Assembly: GCA_013388435.1 (NCBI GenBank)
Contig: JACAFE010000048.1
Location: 1 to 45,102 of the forward strand
Direction: 5' to 3'
Length of the DNA: 45,102 bases
Source: Nitrospirota bacterium
GTDB lineage: Bacteria > Nitrospirota > Thermodesulfovibrionia > Thermodesulfovibrionales > SM23-35
Shown here: piece after piece, positions 17,837-26,110 of the stretch
Position numbering within the stretch: position 1 is the first letter of the stretch
How the letters are laid out: the number at the start of each line of letters is the position of its first letter
Translations under genes and position numbers: made by a program
The notes under the pieces: generated by a model
Told to the model about the DNA's origin: nothing
Database searches by the model: none
Seen by the model: only the letters and a program-made list of their open reading frames with translations

Positions 17837-18178
17837 TTAACTACCGCATCCGGCACCGCAGCCATCTGATGAACCACATGAACCGCTTGCACATGAAGAG
17901 ACTCCGCCTGTAAAAAGAAATCCTTCTCCCTCTTCACCAACATAATAATCAAGTTCACGGTCTGCAAGGGACAACATGGTCTCTTTATCCATAAAAACCT
18001 TGAACCCGTTTTTTTCTACAACTTCGTCATCAGGCATTTGTGTTTCCTGTAGATTCATCCCGTAGGAAGGTCCACAACAACTTTGTCCTGCTATGAAAAC
18101 TCTGATACCCCATGTTTCTTTGCCTTCATTGGCAAGAATAGCTTTTGCCATTTCAGCGGCTCTGTCCGAGATTGTCAT
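17837..18178 (-). CDS. HesB/IscA-like protein with Cys-rich tail
   Basis: This 113-residue protein belongs to the HesB/YadR/IscA family of iron-sulphur carriers. The N-terminal half gives the fold (ISDRAAEMAKAILANEG, GIRVFIAGQSCCGPSYGM) and LDYYVGEEGEGFLFTGG matches the second half. The usual C-terminal CGCGxSF is replaced by an extended Cys/Gly/Ser tail with five cysteines, ending GCGAGCGS. The CC pair at about residues 34-35 supplies the first metal ligand. It probably delivers Fe-S clusters or binds metal; the tail could add capacity or make it a metal sensor, which is inference. A GGAGGT-like ribosome-binding site precedes the ATG. Confidence 0.85.
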   Translation of the reverse strand: MTISDRAAEMAKAILANEGKETWGIRVFIAGQSCCGPSYGMNLQETQMPDDEVVEKNGFKVFMDKETMLSLADRELDYYVGEEGEGFLFTGGVSSCASGSCGSSDGCGAGCGS

Positions 18179-18247
18179 TCTTTATTACCTCCAAATGTTT
18201 AATACCTTAGAATAAAAAATAAATAAATAAAAAATCAAATATGTATT

Positions 18248-19237
18248 TTAATAAAGGTCTTTAAAACTTACCAGTTCTGAAAAGGGGTACAGAGTTGACA
18301 TTGCCTTGGAAACCGCCTGAATACCTGCTTCTTCAAGGGCTGCGATAGGGTTTAATCCTCCAACTATCACCATTCCAGCCTTATCAATACCAACTGGCAT
18401 CTCGAGCAAAGGTTGGTTCGGATTTCCAACCAAAAGAATTCCACCGATGCCTTTACTTTTAAGATTCTCCTTTAATTGTAAAGTCTTCTCCAGTGTAACA
18501 ACCGGAATTTCCCTGAAACTTGCAAGTATTTTTCCGTAGTCAGTCGAGACCGCACTTCTTATATCAGTCATCCTGCTCTTTATGAATATTTCCAGCGGAT
18601 CAAGAGATGAGCCCTCATAACTGATAAGCGCTGTAAAACGTATTGGTTCAGAGTTTATCTGTAATACTCCGCCAAACCTTGAAGTTACCGGAATACCTGC
18701 TTTAAGGAAAATCCCGTTAATTGTCACGCTACATACAGTGCCCAATCCAACCATATTCTTTGGTACAGGAAAATCACCTATTTTTTCGCCGCTTTTTTTC
18801 AGAACAACTTTATCAGACATTATATATGGTGAGGAAAACACAGGTTTCATAATTCTCAATGCTTCACTCAACTTTTTCTCCGGAAAACATGATATATTCA
18901 ATATAACATTGCCCTGTCCTGATTCAAGGTTAAGGTCTGTAAGATAAGAAAGGGTTTCTATTTTACTTATTATGAATCCTACTTTTTCAGAGACACGTGC
19001 ATTTATCAGTTCTTCTCTGCCTTTAGGTGTAATCATTCTGCCCTCTTTTCCGAATACTTTTGTCAAGCCACGCTCATCAAGAATTCTCAGATGATACCGA
19101 ACAGTTCTTTCAGATATATTAACCCCGTGCATTTTTAATTGCCTTGACAGCTCCCTTGAACCAATAACTATATCATGCTGTTTATCAAGAATCTTAAGTA
19201 TTGAAAGCATTGTTTTATCAGAATCCACCTGTTTCAT
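18248..19237 (-). CDS. NrpR-like transcriptional regulator (wHTH plus NRD domain)
   Basis: This 329-residue protein has an N-terminal winged helix (residues 8-75: ISERTVRYHLRILDERGLTK, TPKGREEL) of the type seen in archaeal NrpR. One copy of the NRD/DUF128 regulatory domain follows (about 85-325), with GLGTVCSVTINGIFLKAGIP, TSRFGGVLQI and MVIVGGLNPIAALEEAGI. NrpR in methanogens represses nitrogen-assimilation genes and is released by 2-oxoglutarate. A single-NRD bacterial version beside a glutamate-synthase gene fits a nitrogen-control role, but no effector can be read from sequence. It lies 116 bp downstream of that gene, separated by two hairpins. Confidence 0.85.
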   Translation of the reverse strand: MKQVDSDKTMLSILKILDKQHDIVIGSRELSRQLKMHGVNISERTVRYHLRILDERGLTKVFGKEGRMITPKGREELINARVSEKVGFIISKIETLSYLTDLNLESGQGNVILNISCFPEKKLSEALRIMKPVFSSPYIMSDKVVLKKSGEKIGDFPVPKNMVGLGTVCSVTINGIFLKAGIPVTSRFGGVLQINSEPIRFTALISYEGSSLDPLEIFIKSRMTDIRSAVSTDYGKILASFREIPVVTLEKTLQLKENLKSKGIGGILLVGNPNQPLLEMPVGIDKAGMVIVGGLNPIAALEEAGIQAVSKAMSTLYPFSELVSFKDLY

Positions 19238-19279
19238 CCTCCCTGTTAATAATTACTTTAATGCCTGTTTTTTAAATTC

Positions 19280-19299
19280 TTCAAAATGTAAATTTTGAA
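19280..19299. promoter_or_regulatory. Perfect palindrome upstream of the NrpR-like gene
   Basis: TTCAAAAT, GTAA, ATTTTGAA is a perfect 8+8 palindrome with a 4-base spacer, 43 bp upstream of the NrpR-like start and immediately beside a terminator hairpin. Its symmetry suits a dimeric repressor operator, for instance for autoregulation. It could instead be part of the terminator structure, and its AT-richness weakens the case. Confidence 0.35.
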
Positions 19300-19326
19300 A
19301 CAGGGATGTATTTCTACATCCCTGTT
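19299..19326 (-). terminator. Rho-independent terminator of the glutamate synthase gene
   Basis: A perfect 12-bp stem, AACAGGGATGTA (19299-19310) and TACATCCCTGTT (19315-19326), has a 4-base loop. In the minus-strand direction it starts 28 bases after the gene's stop codon and runs into a TTTCAAAATTTT stretch. It should separate this gene from the NrpR-like gene. Confidence 0.8.
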
Positions 19327-19353
19327 CACATTCTAATTTTACCTTAATAAATG

Positions 19354-20928
19354 TTATTCAGAAAGAATTCTTTCTGCTTCTTGCATATCTGATTCCATGA
19401 CATAAGGAATTCCTGTTACTTCAGAAGCTTCCTTTGTTAATGACACAAGATCAGACCTGTCAAGATAATTGATTGCGAATTTTCTTGCTCCAGCCATAAG
19501 CTGCTGAAGACCTAACTGAATTCTATCACAGAATGTGTACATTGCAATAGCTCCAAGCGGGAGTTTTTTGAAATCTTTGCCATATTTTGCTTTCAATGTT
19601 TCTGCTGATACAAATATGGTCTCGGGTGAATCTCCATATTTTTTGATTTCAGGTGGAAGTTTTTCGTCATCAAGCCATCTCTTTATATTCTTACCAACCA
19701 TTGCCGGAATCATTGTAGCCCTACCCATACATACTGCCTTCACAAATGGAGCGCCAAGCGCAATCGCCTTAAATACATGGTCTTCAAGTGAAAAACCACC
19801 AGCCATTGCTATATCAGGTACGTATTTGCCTTTTGCTTTTAATTCATTGGCGAATTTATACGCGAGGGACTCAAGATAAATTGTAGGAATACCCCATTCG
19901 TTCATCATTCTCCATGGGCTCATTCCTGTTCCACCGCCTGCTCCATCTATTGTCAATAAATCAATTTGAGCATCAGATGCGAATCTGATTGCCCTTGCAA
20001 GGTCCGCGATTCTATAAGCGCCTGTTTTCAAAGATACAAACTTTGCTCCAATTTTGCGAAGATATTCAACGCTTTTCATAAAGCCCTCATACTCTACCAT
20101 CCCAAGCCTTGAATGTCTCTCAAACTCTTTAAAAGCACCTTCTTTAAATGCTTTCTGTATTACTTTGTCTTCAGGGTCAGGAAGAACAACATAGCCTCTT
20201 CTTTTTAATTCAAGCGCTCTTTCAAGAGTATTTAATTTTACTTCACCACCTATGTTTTTTGCTCCCTGTCCCCATTTAAGTTCAAGGCATTCCACACCGA
20301 GTTTTTCAACAGCGTATTCAGGTGAGCCAAGTCTTGCATCTTCAACGTTTTGTTGGAGAATAATCGCGCCATGAGATTCTTTCCAGTCATTAAAAGTTTT
20401 CACCCTGCGGGCAAGTTCAGGAGAATTCACAACTTTTCCATTTTTTATTTCAGCCTTAGGATCCATCCCAACAACGTTTTCACCTATTACAACCATAATT
20501 CCTGAAATAGCAGCGCCGATAGCGAGTCCTTCCCAGTTATCACGGGCAATATTTGTTGAACCGAGAGCGCCTGTAAAAATAGGAACTTTAAGACTCACTT
20601 TGTGTTTATTTCCCAGTGATGTCTCTGTTGATACATTGGTAAAAAGAGCTTTGTCAGAATCAGCATCAGTACCAACCGCACCAACACATGTTCCCATAAT
20701 ATTAAGGTGTGAATAATCAACAGGATATTCTTTTGTTGCACCTGCTGTTACTTTACCAAAGGGCTGAGGATATAATACTTCTCTACCTCTATAAGATGAT
20801 TTACCTATTTCACAAATTCCGGGGCACCCATCGAGGCAAACCGAGCATATTCCTGAATATACTGCCGGGTCCTGAACTCTGTTTTTTGTTCCAGTTGCTG
20901 CACTTGCATTTGGTCTTCCATAATTCAT
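19354..20928 (-). CDS. FMN-binding glutamate synthase-family protein
   Basis: This 524-residue protein contains the FMN/3Fe-4S alpha-synthase domain of glutamate synthase (about residues 90-450): GTGMSPWRMMNEWGIPTIYL, LLTIDGAGGG, DIAMAGGFSLEDHVFKAIALG and VCMGRATMIPA. The N-terminus has a short cysteine cluster (YSGICSVCLDGCPGICEIG) that could bind an Fe-S cluster. It lacks the class II amidotransferase domain and the GXGXG domain, so it resembles the stand-alone archaeal-type GltB core or related FMN oxidoreductases. The substrate is inferred, not proven. An AGGAGG ribosome-binding site precedes the ATG. The NrpR-like gene downstream suggests a link to nitrogen. Confidence 0.88.
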   Translation of the reverse strand: MNYGRPNASAATGTKNRVQDPAVYSGICSVCLDGCPGICEIGKSSYRGREVLYPQPFGKVTAGATKEYPVDYSHLNIMGTCVGAVGTDADSDKALFTNVSTETSLGNKHKVSLKVPIFTGALGSTNIARDNWEGLAIGAAISGIMVVIGENVVGMDPKAEIKNGKVVNSPELARRVKTFNDWKESHGAIILQQNVEDARLGSPEYAVEKLGVECLELKWGQGAKNIGGEVKLNTLERALELKRRGYVVLPDPEDKVIQKAFKEGAFKEFERHSRLGMVEYEGFMKSVEYLRKIGAKFVSLKTGAYRIADLARAIRFASDAQIDLLTIDGAGGGTGMSPWRMMNEWGIPTIYLESLAYKFANELKAKGKYVPDIAMAGGFSLEDHVFKAIALGAPFVKAVCMGRATMIPAMVGKNIKRWLDDEKLPPEIKKYGDSPETIFVSAETLKAKYGKDFKKLPLGAIAMYTFCDRIQLGLQQLMAGARKFAINYLDRSDLVSLTKEASEVTGIPYVMESDMQEAERILSE

Positions 20929-21039
20929 GATATTTCCTCCTGTTAATTAGTATTAATTAATTTTAAATGCTTTAATTAAGTATTTTTAAATTATCCGGGC
21001 AAAAAAAATCCTTTTAAGATTTTAACAAAAAAAATGACT

Positions 21040-21063
21040 GTTCATAAGACTTTTCTTATGAAC
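21040..21063 (-). terminator. Terminator hairpin at the end of the RecA-like/Xre/cupin gene
   Basis: A perfect 9-bp stem, GTTCATAAG (21040-21048) and CTTATGAAC (21055-21063), with a 6-base loop overlaps the stop codon of the minus-strand gene. In transcription order it is followed within four bases by TTTTTTTT. It should stop transcripts before the glutamate synthase-family gene. Confidence 0.75.
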
Positions 21064-22321
21064 ATATTAAAAGCAATTCTGTAGTATCACCTCCTTCGTT
21101 TTTCCATAAAGATGAGTCCTCATCTTTAAGGCAGAGTATATCACCCTTTTTTAATTTTTCATGCCTGCCGTTCAGTAAAACTGTACAATTCCCCTGAATA
21201 ACATAAAACAATCTCTTCCCCCTTTCCTGTTTGATTTTCTTTTCAAGTTTCATAAAGGGTTCAATAACAACAAAATAAGCGTTTATATCAGCATTATTTA
21301 TGATTGAAAATATTTTGAGACCTTCGTCTTCAAAAACAGGGAAAGAAAAAATACGTTCCCTTGTTATTAACCACTCTGATTTTTCGTTCTTGTCACCTAA
21401 AACTGTCGCAGGATTAACACCGAGTGCCTCGCATATTTGCATAAATGAATTAAGTGAAGGACTTATCTGGTTATTTTCAAGCTGTGAAATAAAACTCGGC
21501 GTAAGATCAACTTTTTCAGCAAGTTCTTTCTGGTTAATTCCCATTTTTGTGCGAATATCCCTTATTCTTGCACCTATATCTACAAAAAATTCCCGCTTTG
21601 CAGAATAAAGATAAACTCTTTTCTGGCTGTCAATTTCATACTGATGTGGTTTAAAAGCTTCTCTACCCGAGCGCCCTTCAAGCTTATGAGCTTTTATAAA
21701 AAGTTTATCTTTCCTTCTGTATAAATCAAGAACAACCTGTGTAACATGCCTGAGGTTTGCTTTGAAAGCCTGACTATGAGCTTCTTTCTCAAGAACCCAA
21801 TATGCTACAGTTCCAAGGTCATAAAGTAATGGGCATAAATAGGTAAAAAATTTATAAGTCGAATTTTCTTCTCCCCATAGGTCCTGCATTCCTGTAAGAC
21901 TATCAAAAATATAACGTGTGCCGGGTGGAAGATTATCTTCCATATTATTAAGAATTGTTGTAAATTTATTTATATCACGTGGATTCTCAACTCTTATGAC
22001 ATTGATTTCCGAAGGATTTTCATAAAATTTGATAAATGCTTTATCGTTTTTTCCCTTACCCGAAGTAAAACAGTCTATCAAAGTAAAATTCTCTTTTGTA
22101 ATAATTCCATTAAGCTGCTGTAGAATTGAGTGTGGGGATTTGTTGAAACTTATATAGATAACATTTTGTTTTTCTTCGGTTGATTGCCTTATAAAATGAT
22201 ACTTGAAAATATCAAATACTGTACCTGATTCTATCTCCCAGACAACATTGTCTCCCACATATAGTGAGTCTATGAGCCTGTCAAGATCATTTATCCCCGA
22301 AGATATTTTACCCGTATTCAT
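21056..22321 (-). CDS. Degenerate RecA/KaiC-like domain fused to Xre HTH and cupin
   Basis: This is a three-part regulator of about 421 residues. Residues 1-230 resemble a RecA/RAD55/KaiC-like domain: ISSGINDLDRLI, NVIYISFNKSPHSILQQLN, RYIFDSLTGMQDLWG and LRHVTQVVLDLYRRKD. The P-loop is absent, with WEIESGTVFD where GxPGTGKT should be. Residues 248-310 are an Xre-type helix-turn-helix (RIRDIRTKMGINQKELAEKV, SFISQLENNQISPSL). Residues 345-420 are a cupin (LFYVIQGNCTVLLNGR, LKKGDILCLKDE). Xre-cupin regulators normally sense small ligands. ATG 22321 is preferred; a TTG two codons earlier is possible. The gene is divergent from pgeF. Confidence 0.82.
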   Translation of the reverse strand: MNTGKISSGINDLDRLIDSLYVGDNVVWEIESGTVFDIFKYHFIRQSTEEKQNVIYISFNKSPHSILQQLNGIITKENFTLIDCFTSGKGKNDKAFIKFYENPSEINVIRVENPRDINKFTTILNNMEDNLPPGTRYIFDSLTGMQDLWGEENSTYKFFTYLCPLLYDLGTVAYWVLEKEAHSQAFKANLRHVTQVVLDLYRRKDKLFIKAHKLEGRSGREAFKPHQYEIDSQKRVYLYSAKREFFVDIGARIRDIRTKMGINQKELAEKVDLTPSFISQLENNQISPSLNSFMQICEALGVNPATVLGDKNEKSEWLITRERIFSFPVFEDEGLKIFSIINNADINAYFVVIEPFMKLEKKIKQERGKRLFYVIQGNCTVLLNGRHEKLKKGDILCLKDEDSSLWKNEGGDTTELLLICS

Positions 22322-22481
22322 TGGCAATCGGTTACCTAATAGTTTTTTAATTTAAATGATAGATAGAATAATTGTCAACCGCAAAAAATGGACATTCATG
22401 TAAAAGATGTTTATATTTAAGAATTGCTTCTACATTATTTCGACTGCATTTTTTATTTTAATATGTTAAATTTTTATTGTT

Positions 22482-23162
22482 ATGAAAACATATATTGAGC
22501 CTCCAAATTTCAAAAATACAAACTTCAAAGCATTTTTTACCACAAAGACAACATCTGACATAAGAGATTTCTTGAAATATTCTGGATTCAACGAAGAAGA
22601 CATATATCTACCTGTTCAAAAACATACGGATAATATAATTGTTCTCAAAAATAACAGAGAACCTGAAGTTGCAGATGCAGTATTAACCTCTCAAAAAGGT
22701 CTATTAATTGGTGTTCAAACAGCTGACTGTATCCCGGTTATTCTGGCTGACCTAAATAAAATAGTTGCAGGTGCTGTGCATGCCGGCTGGAGGGGAACAG
22801 CTTCAAAAATTATAATTAAAACAATTAAAATTATGATAAGTGAATTCAATTCCAGAGTCGAAGATATTATAATAGCGATGGGACCGAGTATAAAAGGATG
22901 CTGTTATCAGGTAGATATTGATGTTGAAAGAGCTATTTACAATGCAACAGGCGATGGTAGATATTTAAGCAGAAAAAATGGAAAATATTATATTGATCTT
23001 TCTGAAGCTAATAAAATACAAATACTATCAACAGGTGTTCCAGAGAAAAATATCTGGGTTTCAAATGAATGCACATTCTGTAATCATGACAGATACCACT
23101 CTTTCAGGTTTCACGGTAATTACGCAGGAAGACAGGGCGGGTTTATTGGTATTTTTAAATGA
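22482..23162 (+). CDS. pgeF: Peptidoglycan editing factor (laccase-domain, YfiH family)
   Basis: This 226-residue multicopper-oxidase-like (DUF152) protein has the metal-binding motifs QTADCIPV, AVHAGWRGTASKI and CCYQV plus the end motif DRYHSFRFHG. In Escherichia coli PgeF edits peptidoglycan precursors by removing wrongly placed L-serine; other members act on purine nucleosides, so the exact role here is open. It opens a tight plus-strand run and overlaps tsaE by 4 bp (ATGA). No strong Shine-Dalgarno is visible before the ATG. Confidence 0.92.
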   Translation: MKTYIEPPNFKNTNFKAFFTTKTTSDIRDFLKYSGFNEEDIYLPVQKHTDNIIVLKNNREPEVADAVLTSQKGLLIGVQTADCIPVILADLNKIVAGAVHAGWRGTASKIIIKTIKIMISEFNSRVEDIIIAMGPSIKGCCYQVDIDVERAIYNATGDGRYLSRKNGKYYIDLSEANKIQILSTGVPEKNIWVSNECTFCNHDRYHSFRFHGNYAGRQGGFIGIFK

Positions 23163-23608
23163 ATCAGTTTAAAATCATATCAAAAAGTCCTGCTGAAACA
23201 AAACAAATAGGCACAAAACTTGGCAGAATTCTGAAACCCGGTGATGTTGTTGGATTAATCGGGAATCTGGGAGCCGGCAAAACAGTAATGGCAAAAGGTA
23301 TAGCAGAAGCTTTTGGTATAAACGAAAAAAATATAATCAGCCCGAGCTTTACAATTATTGCAGAATATGATACCAACCCTCCGTTAATACATATTGACCT
23401 TTATAGAATAGAAAGGGAGGACGAGTTTTATGACCTGGGCATAGAAAGTTTCATAGGAAATGATAACATTACTGTTATAGAATGGGCTGAAAAGGCAAAA
23501 GCATATCTTCCTGATGATATAATAAAAATATATATTCATTATCTCGATGAAAATAATCGTGAAATAATTCTGGAAGGAATAAATGAAAAAGATTGGGATA
23601 ATAGGTAA
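23159..23608 (+). CDS. tsaE: tRNA t6A-synthesis ATPase TsaE
   Basis: This 149-residue P-loop protein of the t6A tRNA-modification complex (with TsaB, TsaC and TsaD) has Walker A GNLGAGKTVMAKGIAEAFG (about residues 36-54), the SPSFTIIAEYD switch, the HIDLYRIE motif and a TVIEWAEKA strand. The length is normal. It overlaps pgeF by 4 bp and nadK by 26 bp, so translation is coupled. Confidence 0.95.
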   Translation: MNQFKIISKSPAETKQIGTKLGRILKPGDVVGLIGNLGAGKTVMAKGIAEAFGINEKNIISPSFTIIAEYDTNPPLIHIDLYRIEREDEFYDLGIESFIGNDNITVIEWAEKAKAYLPDDIIKIYIHYLDENNREIILEGINEKDWDNR

Positions 23609-24434
23609 AGCTGGCAAGCAGGAGCCTCTTGATATAATCAGGGAGCTTGTTCCATGGCTGAAAGCAAAAGGGCATGAAGCACTGGTTGATGCAGAGAATG
23701 CCTCGCAATTAAATATGCAGGGCACTCCGAGAGCGCAAATGCCTTCACTCGTGGATTTAATAGTAGTTCTCGGAGGTGATGGAACGATGATTAGTGTTGC
23801 AAGACTTGTGGCTGATAAAGGCATACCGATTCTTGGTGTAAATATAGGAGGACTGGGGTTTCTAACAGCGGTTCAAAAAGATGAGATATATGATGTAATG
23901 GAAAAAGTCCTGAAAGACGAATGCTCTATCGAAGAACGAATTATGTTAAACAGTTGTGTATTGAGACATAGCGAATGTATTACCGAGTATATCGCTGTAA
24001 ATGATGTTGTTGTAAACAAAGGTGCTCTTGCACGTATAATCGATCTTGAAATTTATGTCAATGGTATTTATTTGTCAACATTCAAGGCAGATGGTCTCAT
24101 TATTTCAACCCCCACAGGCTCAACAGCATATGCACTTTCAGCAGGAGGTCCGATACTCTATCCGACTTTAAATTCAATTATAATTGCTCCAATCTGCCCG
24201 CACACTCTCACAAATCGTCCCATTGTTCTTCCTGACGATATGCAGGTTGAAATATATTTAAAGTCAGGGAAAGAGGATGTTTATCTTACAATTGATGGAC
24301 AGGTCGGATTTTCACTAAGACAGAATGATGTTGTGGTCGTAAAAAAATCTGGACATAAAGCAAGAATTTTCGTGCCATGTGAAAGAGATTATTTTCAGAT
24401 TATAAGAACAAAATTAAAATGGGGTGAAAGATAA
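23583..24434 (+). CDS. nadK: NAD kinase
   Basis: This 283-residue NAD kinase phosphorylates NAD to NADP. It has the GGDGTMISVARL motif (about residues 60-71), GVNIGGLGFLTAV, the AVNDVVVNKG segment (ND in place of the more common NE), ADGLIISTPTGSTAYALSAG and a C-terminal beta-sandwich with LTIDGQVGF. The start ATG lies inside the tsaE end (26-bp overlap). MKKIGIIGKAGK is a typical first strand, supporting this start. Confidence 0.95.
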   Translation: MKKIGIIGKAGKQEPLDIIRELVPWLKAKGHEALVDAENASQLNMQGTPRAQMPSLVDLIVVLGGDGTMISVARLVADKGIPILGVNIGGLGFLTAVQKDEIYDVMEKVLKDECSIEERIMLNSCVLRHSECITEYIAVNDVVVNKGALARIIDLEIYVNGIYLSTFKADGLIISTPTGSTAYALSAGGPILYPTLNSIIIAPICPHTLTNRPIVLPDDMQVEIYLKSGKEDVYLTIDGQVGFSLRQNDVVVVKKSGHKARIFVPCERDYFQIIRTKLKWGER

Positions 24435-24443
24435 TCAGGATAA

Positions 24444-25163
24444 ATGAAAGAACTTGCTGACATAAAAGATGTGCTGGAATTCTACCAAATGCTCGGATTT
24501 GAAAAGCTACCTATTGAGCTAAAGGATTTTAGAAAAACAGACAAAATCAATATTAAGACAGTATTGACTTCAAATGAAAATACGCCCATTAAGAATTATC
24601 ATTTGAAAGAAGAAGCATTAATTGAACTTCGCAAAGAAATAGGCGATTGTAAAAGATGTAAGCTATCGAAAAAGAGACTGAATATTGTTTTTGGCGAAGG
24701 CAATCCTGAAGCAAAACTTATGTTTATTGGCGAAGCTCCGGGAAGAGAAGAGGACGAACAGGGAAGACCTTTTGTTGGCGAAGCAGGAATGGTTCTGACA
24801 AGATTAATTGAAAAAATGGGCTTTAAACGAACCGATGTATATATAGCAAACATCGTAAAATGCAGACCTCCTATGAACAGAGATCCCGAACCTGATGAAA
24901 TTGAAGCATGCAAAGTTTTTGTCGAAAAGCAGATTGAAATAATAAATCCAAGGGTAATAATGTCGCTTGGCAGAATATCTACGATGACACTTTCAGGCAT
25001 TAATAAGTTAAAAATAACAGCGATCAGGGGTAAATTTTTTTACTTTAAAGATATACCTGTGATGCCAACATTTCATCCCGCATATCTTATGAGAAATCCA
25101 AAAGATAAATGGCTGACATGGAATGACGCGCAGAAGGTTCTTAATAAACTGGCTGAGAAATGA
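24444..25163 (+). CDS. udg: Family-4-type uracil-DNA glycosylase
   Basis: This 239-residue enzyme removes uracil from DNA. It carries the four-cysteine pattern of family 4, the [4Fe-4S] type: CKRCKL near residue 70, a cysteine after NIVK, and one in EIEACKVF. Motif A is FIGEAPGREEDEQGRPFVG and motif B is TFHPAYLMRNP. The N-terminal 60 residues form a variable extension. It follows nadK by 9 bp and overlaps the next gene by 4 bp. Confidence 0.93.
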   Translation: MKELADIKDVLEFYQMLGFEKLPIELKDFRKTDKINIKTVLTSNENTPIKNYHLKEEALIELRKEIGDCKRCKLSKKRLNIVFGEGNPEAKLMFIGEAPGREEDEQGRPFVGEAGMVLTRLIEKMGFKRTDVYIANIVKCRPPMNRDPEPDEIEACKVFVEKQIEIINPRVIMSLGRISTMTLSGINKLKITAIRGKFFYFKDIPVMPTFHPAYLMRNPKDKWLTWNDAQKVLNKLAEK

Positions 25164-26110
25164 TCAGGTTTTTTTTGCTTTCTTTATCCATTTTTTTCTT
25201 AATTGACTGTACTTCTTCTGTCAGTCAATCTTTTGCCGATACAATTAATAGAGTGCTTGCAAGTATTGACAATAATCTGATTACATATTCAGATTACCTC
25301 AAATTTACTGGAGAAACTCAGGATAAAAATTCAGAGATGAAAATAGATGAAAAAATATTGAAAAACCTTATTGAAGAAAAGATAATGCTCGAAGAAGCCG
25401 AAAAATCTATGATAGAAGTTAATGAAAAAGAAATAGAAGAAGCTGTTCAGGACTTTATGATTCAGCATAAACTCTCACCTGATACTTTAAAGCTGCAAAT
25501 AAAACAGGAAGGACTCGATAACATAGGTTTTTTGAAAATAATGAAAGAAAAGATAATGGTGTCGAAATTAATTAATATGCAGATTGATTCAAAAATATTT
25601 ATTACCGAAGATGAAAAAATCAGCTATTATAATAAAAACAGAAACAATTATATTTATATTCCTGAAAAGGTTGAAGCAAAAGCAGTTTTTCTTAAACTTA
25701 AAGAAAGCTCTACCCTTACCGAATTAACTGATTTAAAAAGAAAAGCTCTTAAAGTAACGAAACTTCTGAGAGACGGAGAGCCATTTGAAGTAGTTCTCGA
25801 AAAATATTCTGATGAACCTCTAAAAAGTCAGAATGGTTTTCTTGGCGTTTTTGAAAAAGGTAAAATGATTCCACAACTTGATGCTGTAGCTTTTTCTATG
25901 AAAAAAGGAGAGGTAAGCGATCCGATATGGGTACAGGATGGTGCATATATATTGTATATAGTCTCAAAATCAAGGGAAGTTTATAAACCATATGAATGGG
26001 TAAAGGACGATATCAATAATCTAATTTATGCCGAAAAGAAAGATAAATTATATAATGAATGGATAAAGAAATTATGGGAAAAACACGCTGTGAAAATAAA
26101 CTTAAACTGA
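25160..26110 (+). CDS. SurA/PpiC-like periplasmic peptidyl-prolyl isomerase
   Basis: A hydrophobic signal sequence (residues 1-26, ending near SFADTINR) leads to a SurA N-terminal-type helical domain (ASIDNNLITYSDYLKF, KNLIEEKIMLEEAEKS). A parvulin domain follows (about 165-275: EKVEAKAVFLKL, EPFEVVLEKYSDEP, GFLGVFEKGKMIPQLDAVAF, PIWVQDGAYILYIVSK). Such proteins chaperone outer-membrane proteins in the periplasm. The VFLIDCTSS region contains a cysteine, but its aspartate at -1 makes a lipoprotein signal unlikely. The gene is embedded in the pgeF run and overlaps the next gene by 52 bp. Confidence 0.88.
   Translation: MIRFFLLSLSIFFLIDCTSSVSQSFADTINRVLASIDNNLITYSDYLKFTGETQDKNSEMKIDEKILKNLIEEKIMLEEAEKSMIEVNEKEIEEAVQDFMIQHKLSPDTLKLQIKQEGLDNIGFLKIMKEKIMVSKLINMQIDSKIFITEDEKISYYNKNRNNYIYIPEKVEAKAVFLKLKESSTLTELTDLKRKALKVTKLLRDGEPFEVVLEKYSDEPLKSQNGFLGVFEKGKMIPQLDAVAFSMKKGEVSDPIWVQDGAYILYIVSKSREVYKPYEWVKDDINNLIYAEKKDKLYNEWIKKLWEKHAVKINLN

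Noticed and set aside
25205-25215. Lipobox making the SurA-like protein a lipoprotein
   Set aside because: The cysteine is preceded by aspartate (LIDC), which fits signal peptidase II poorly; an ordinary signal peptide is more likely.
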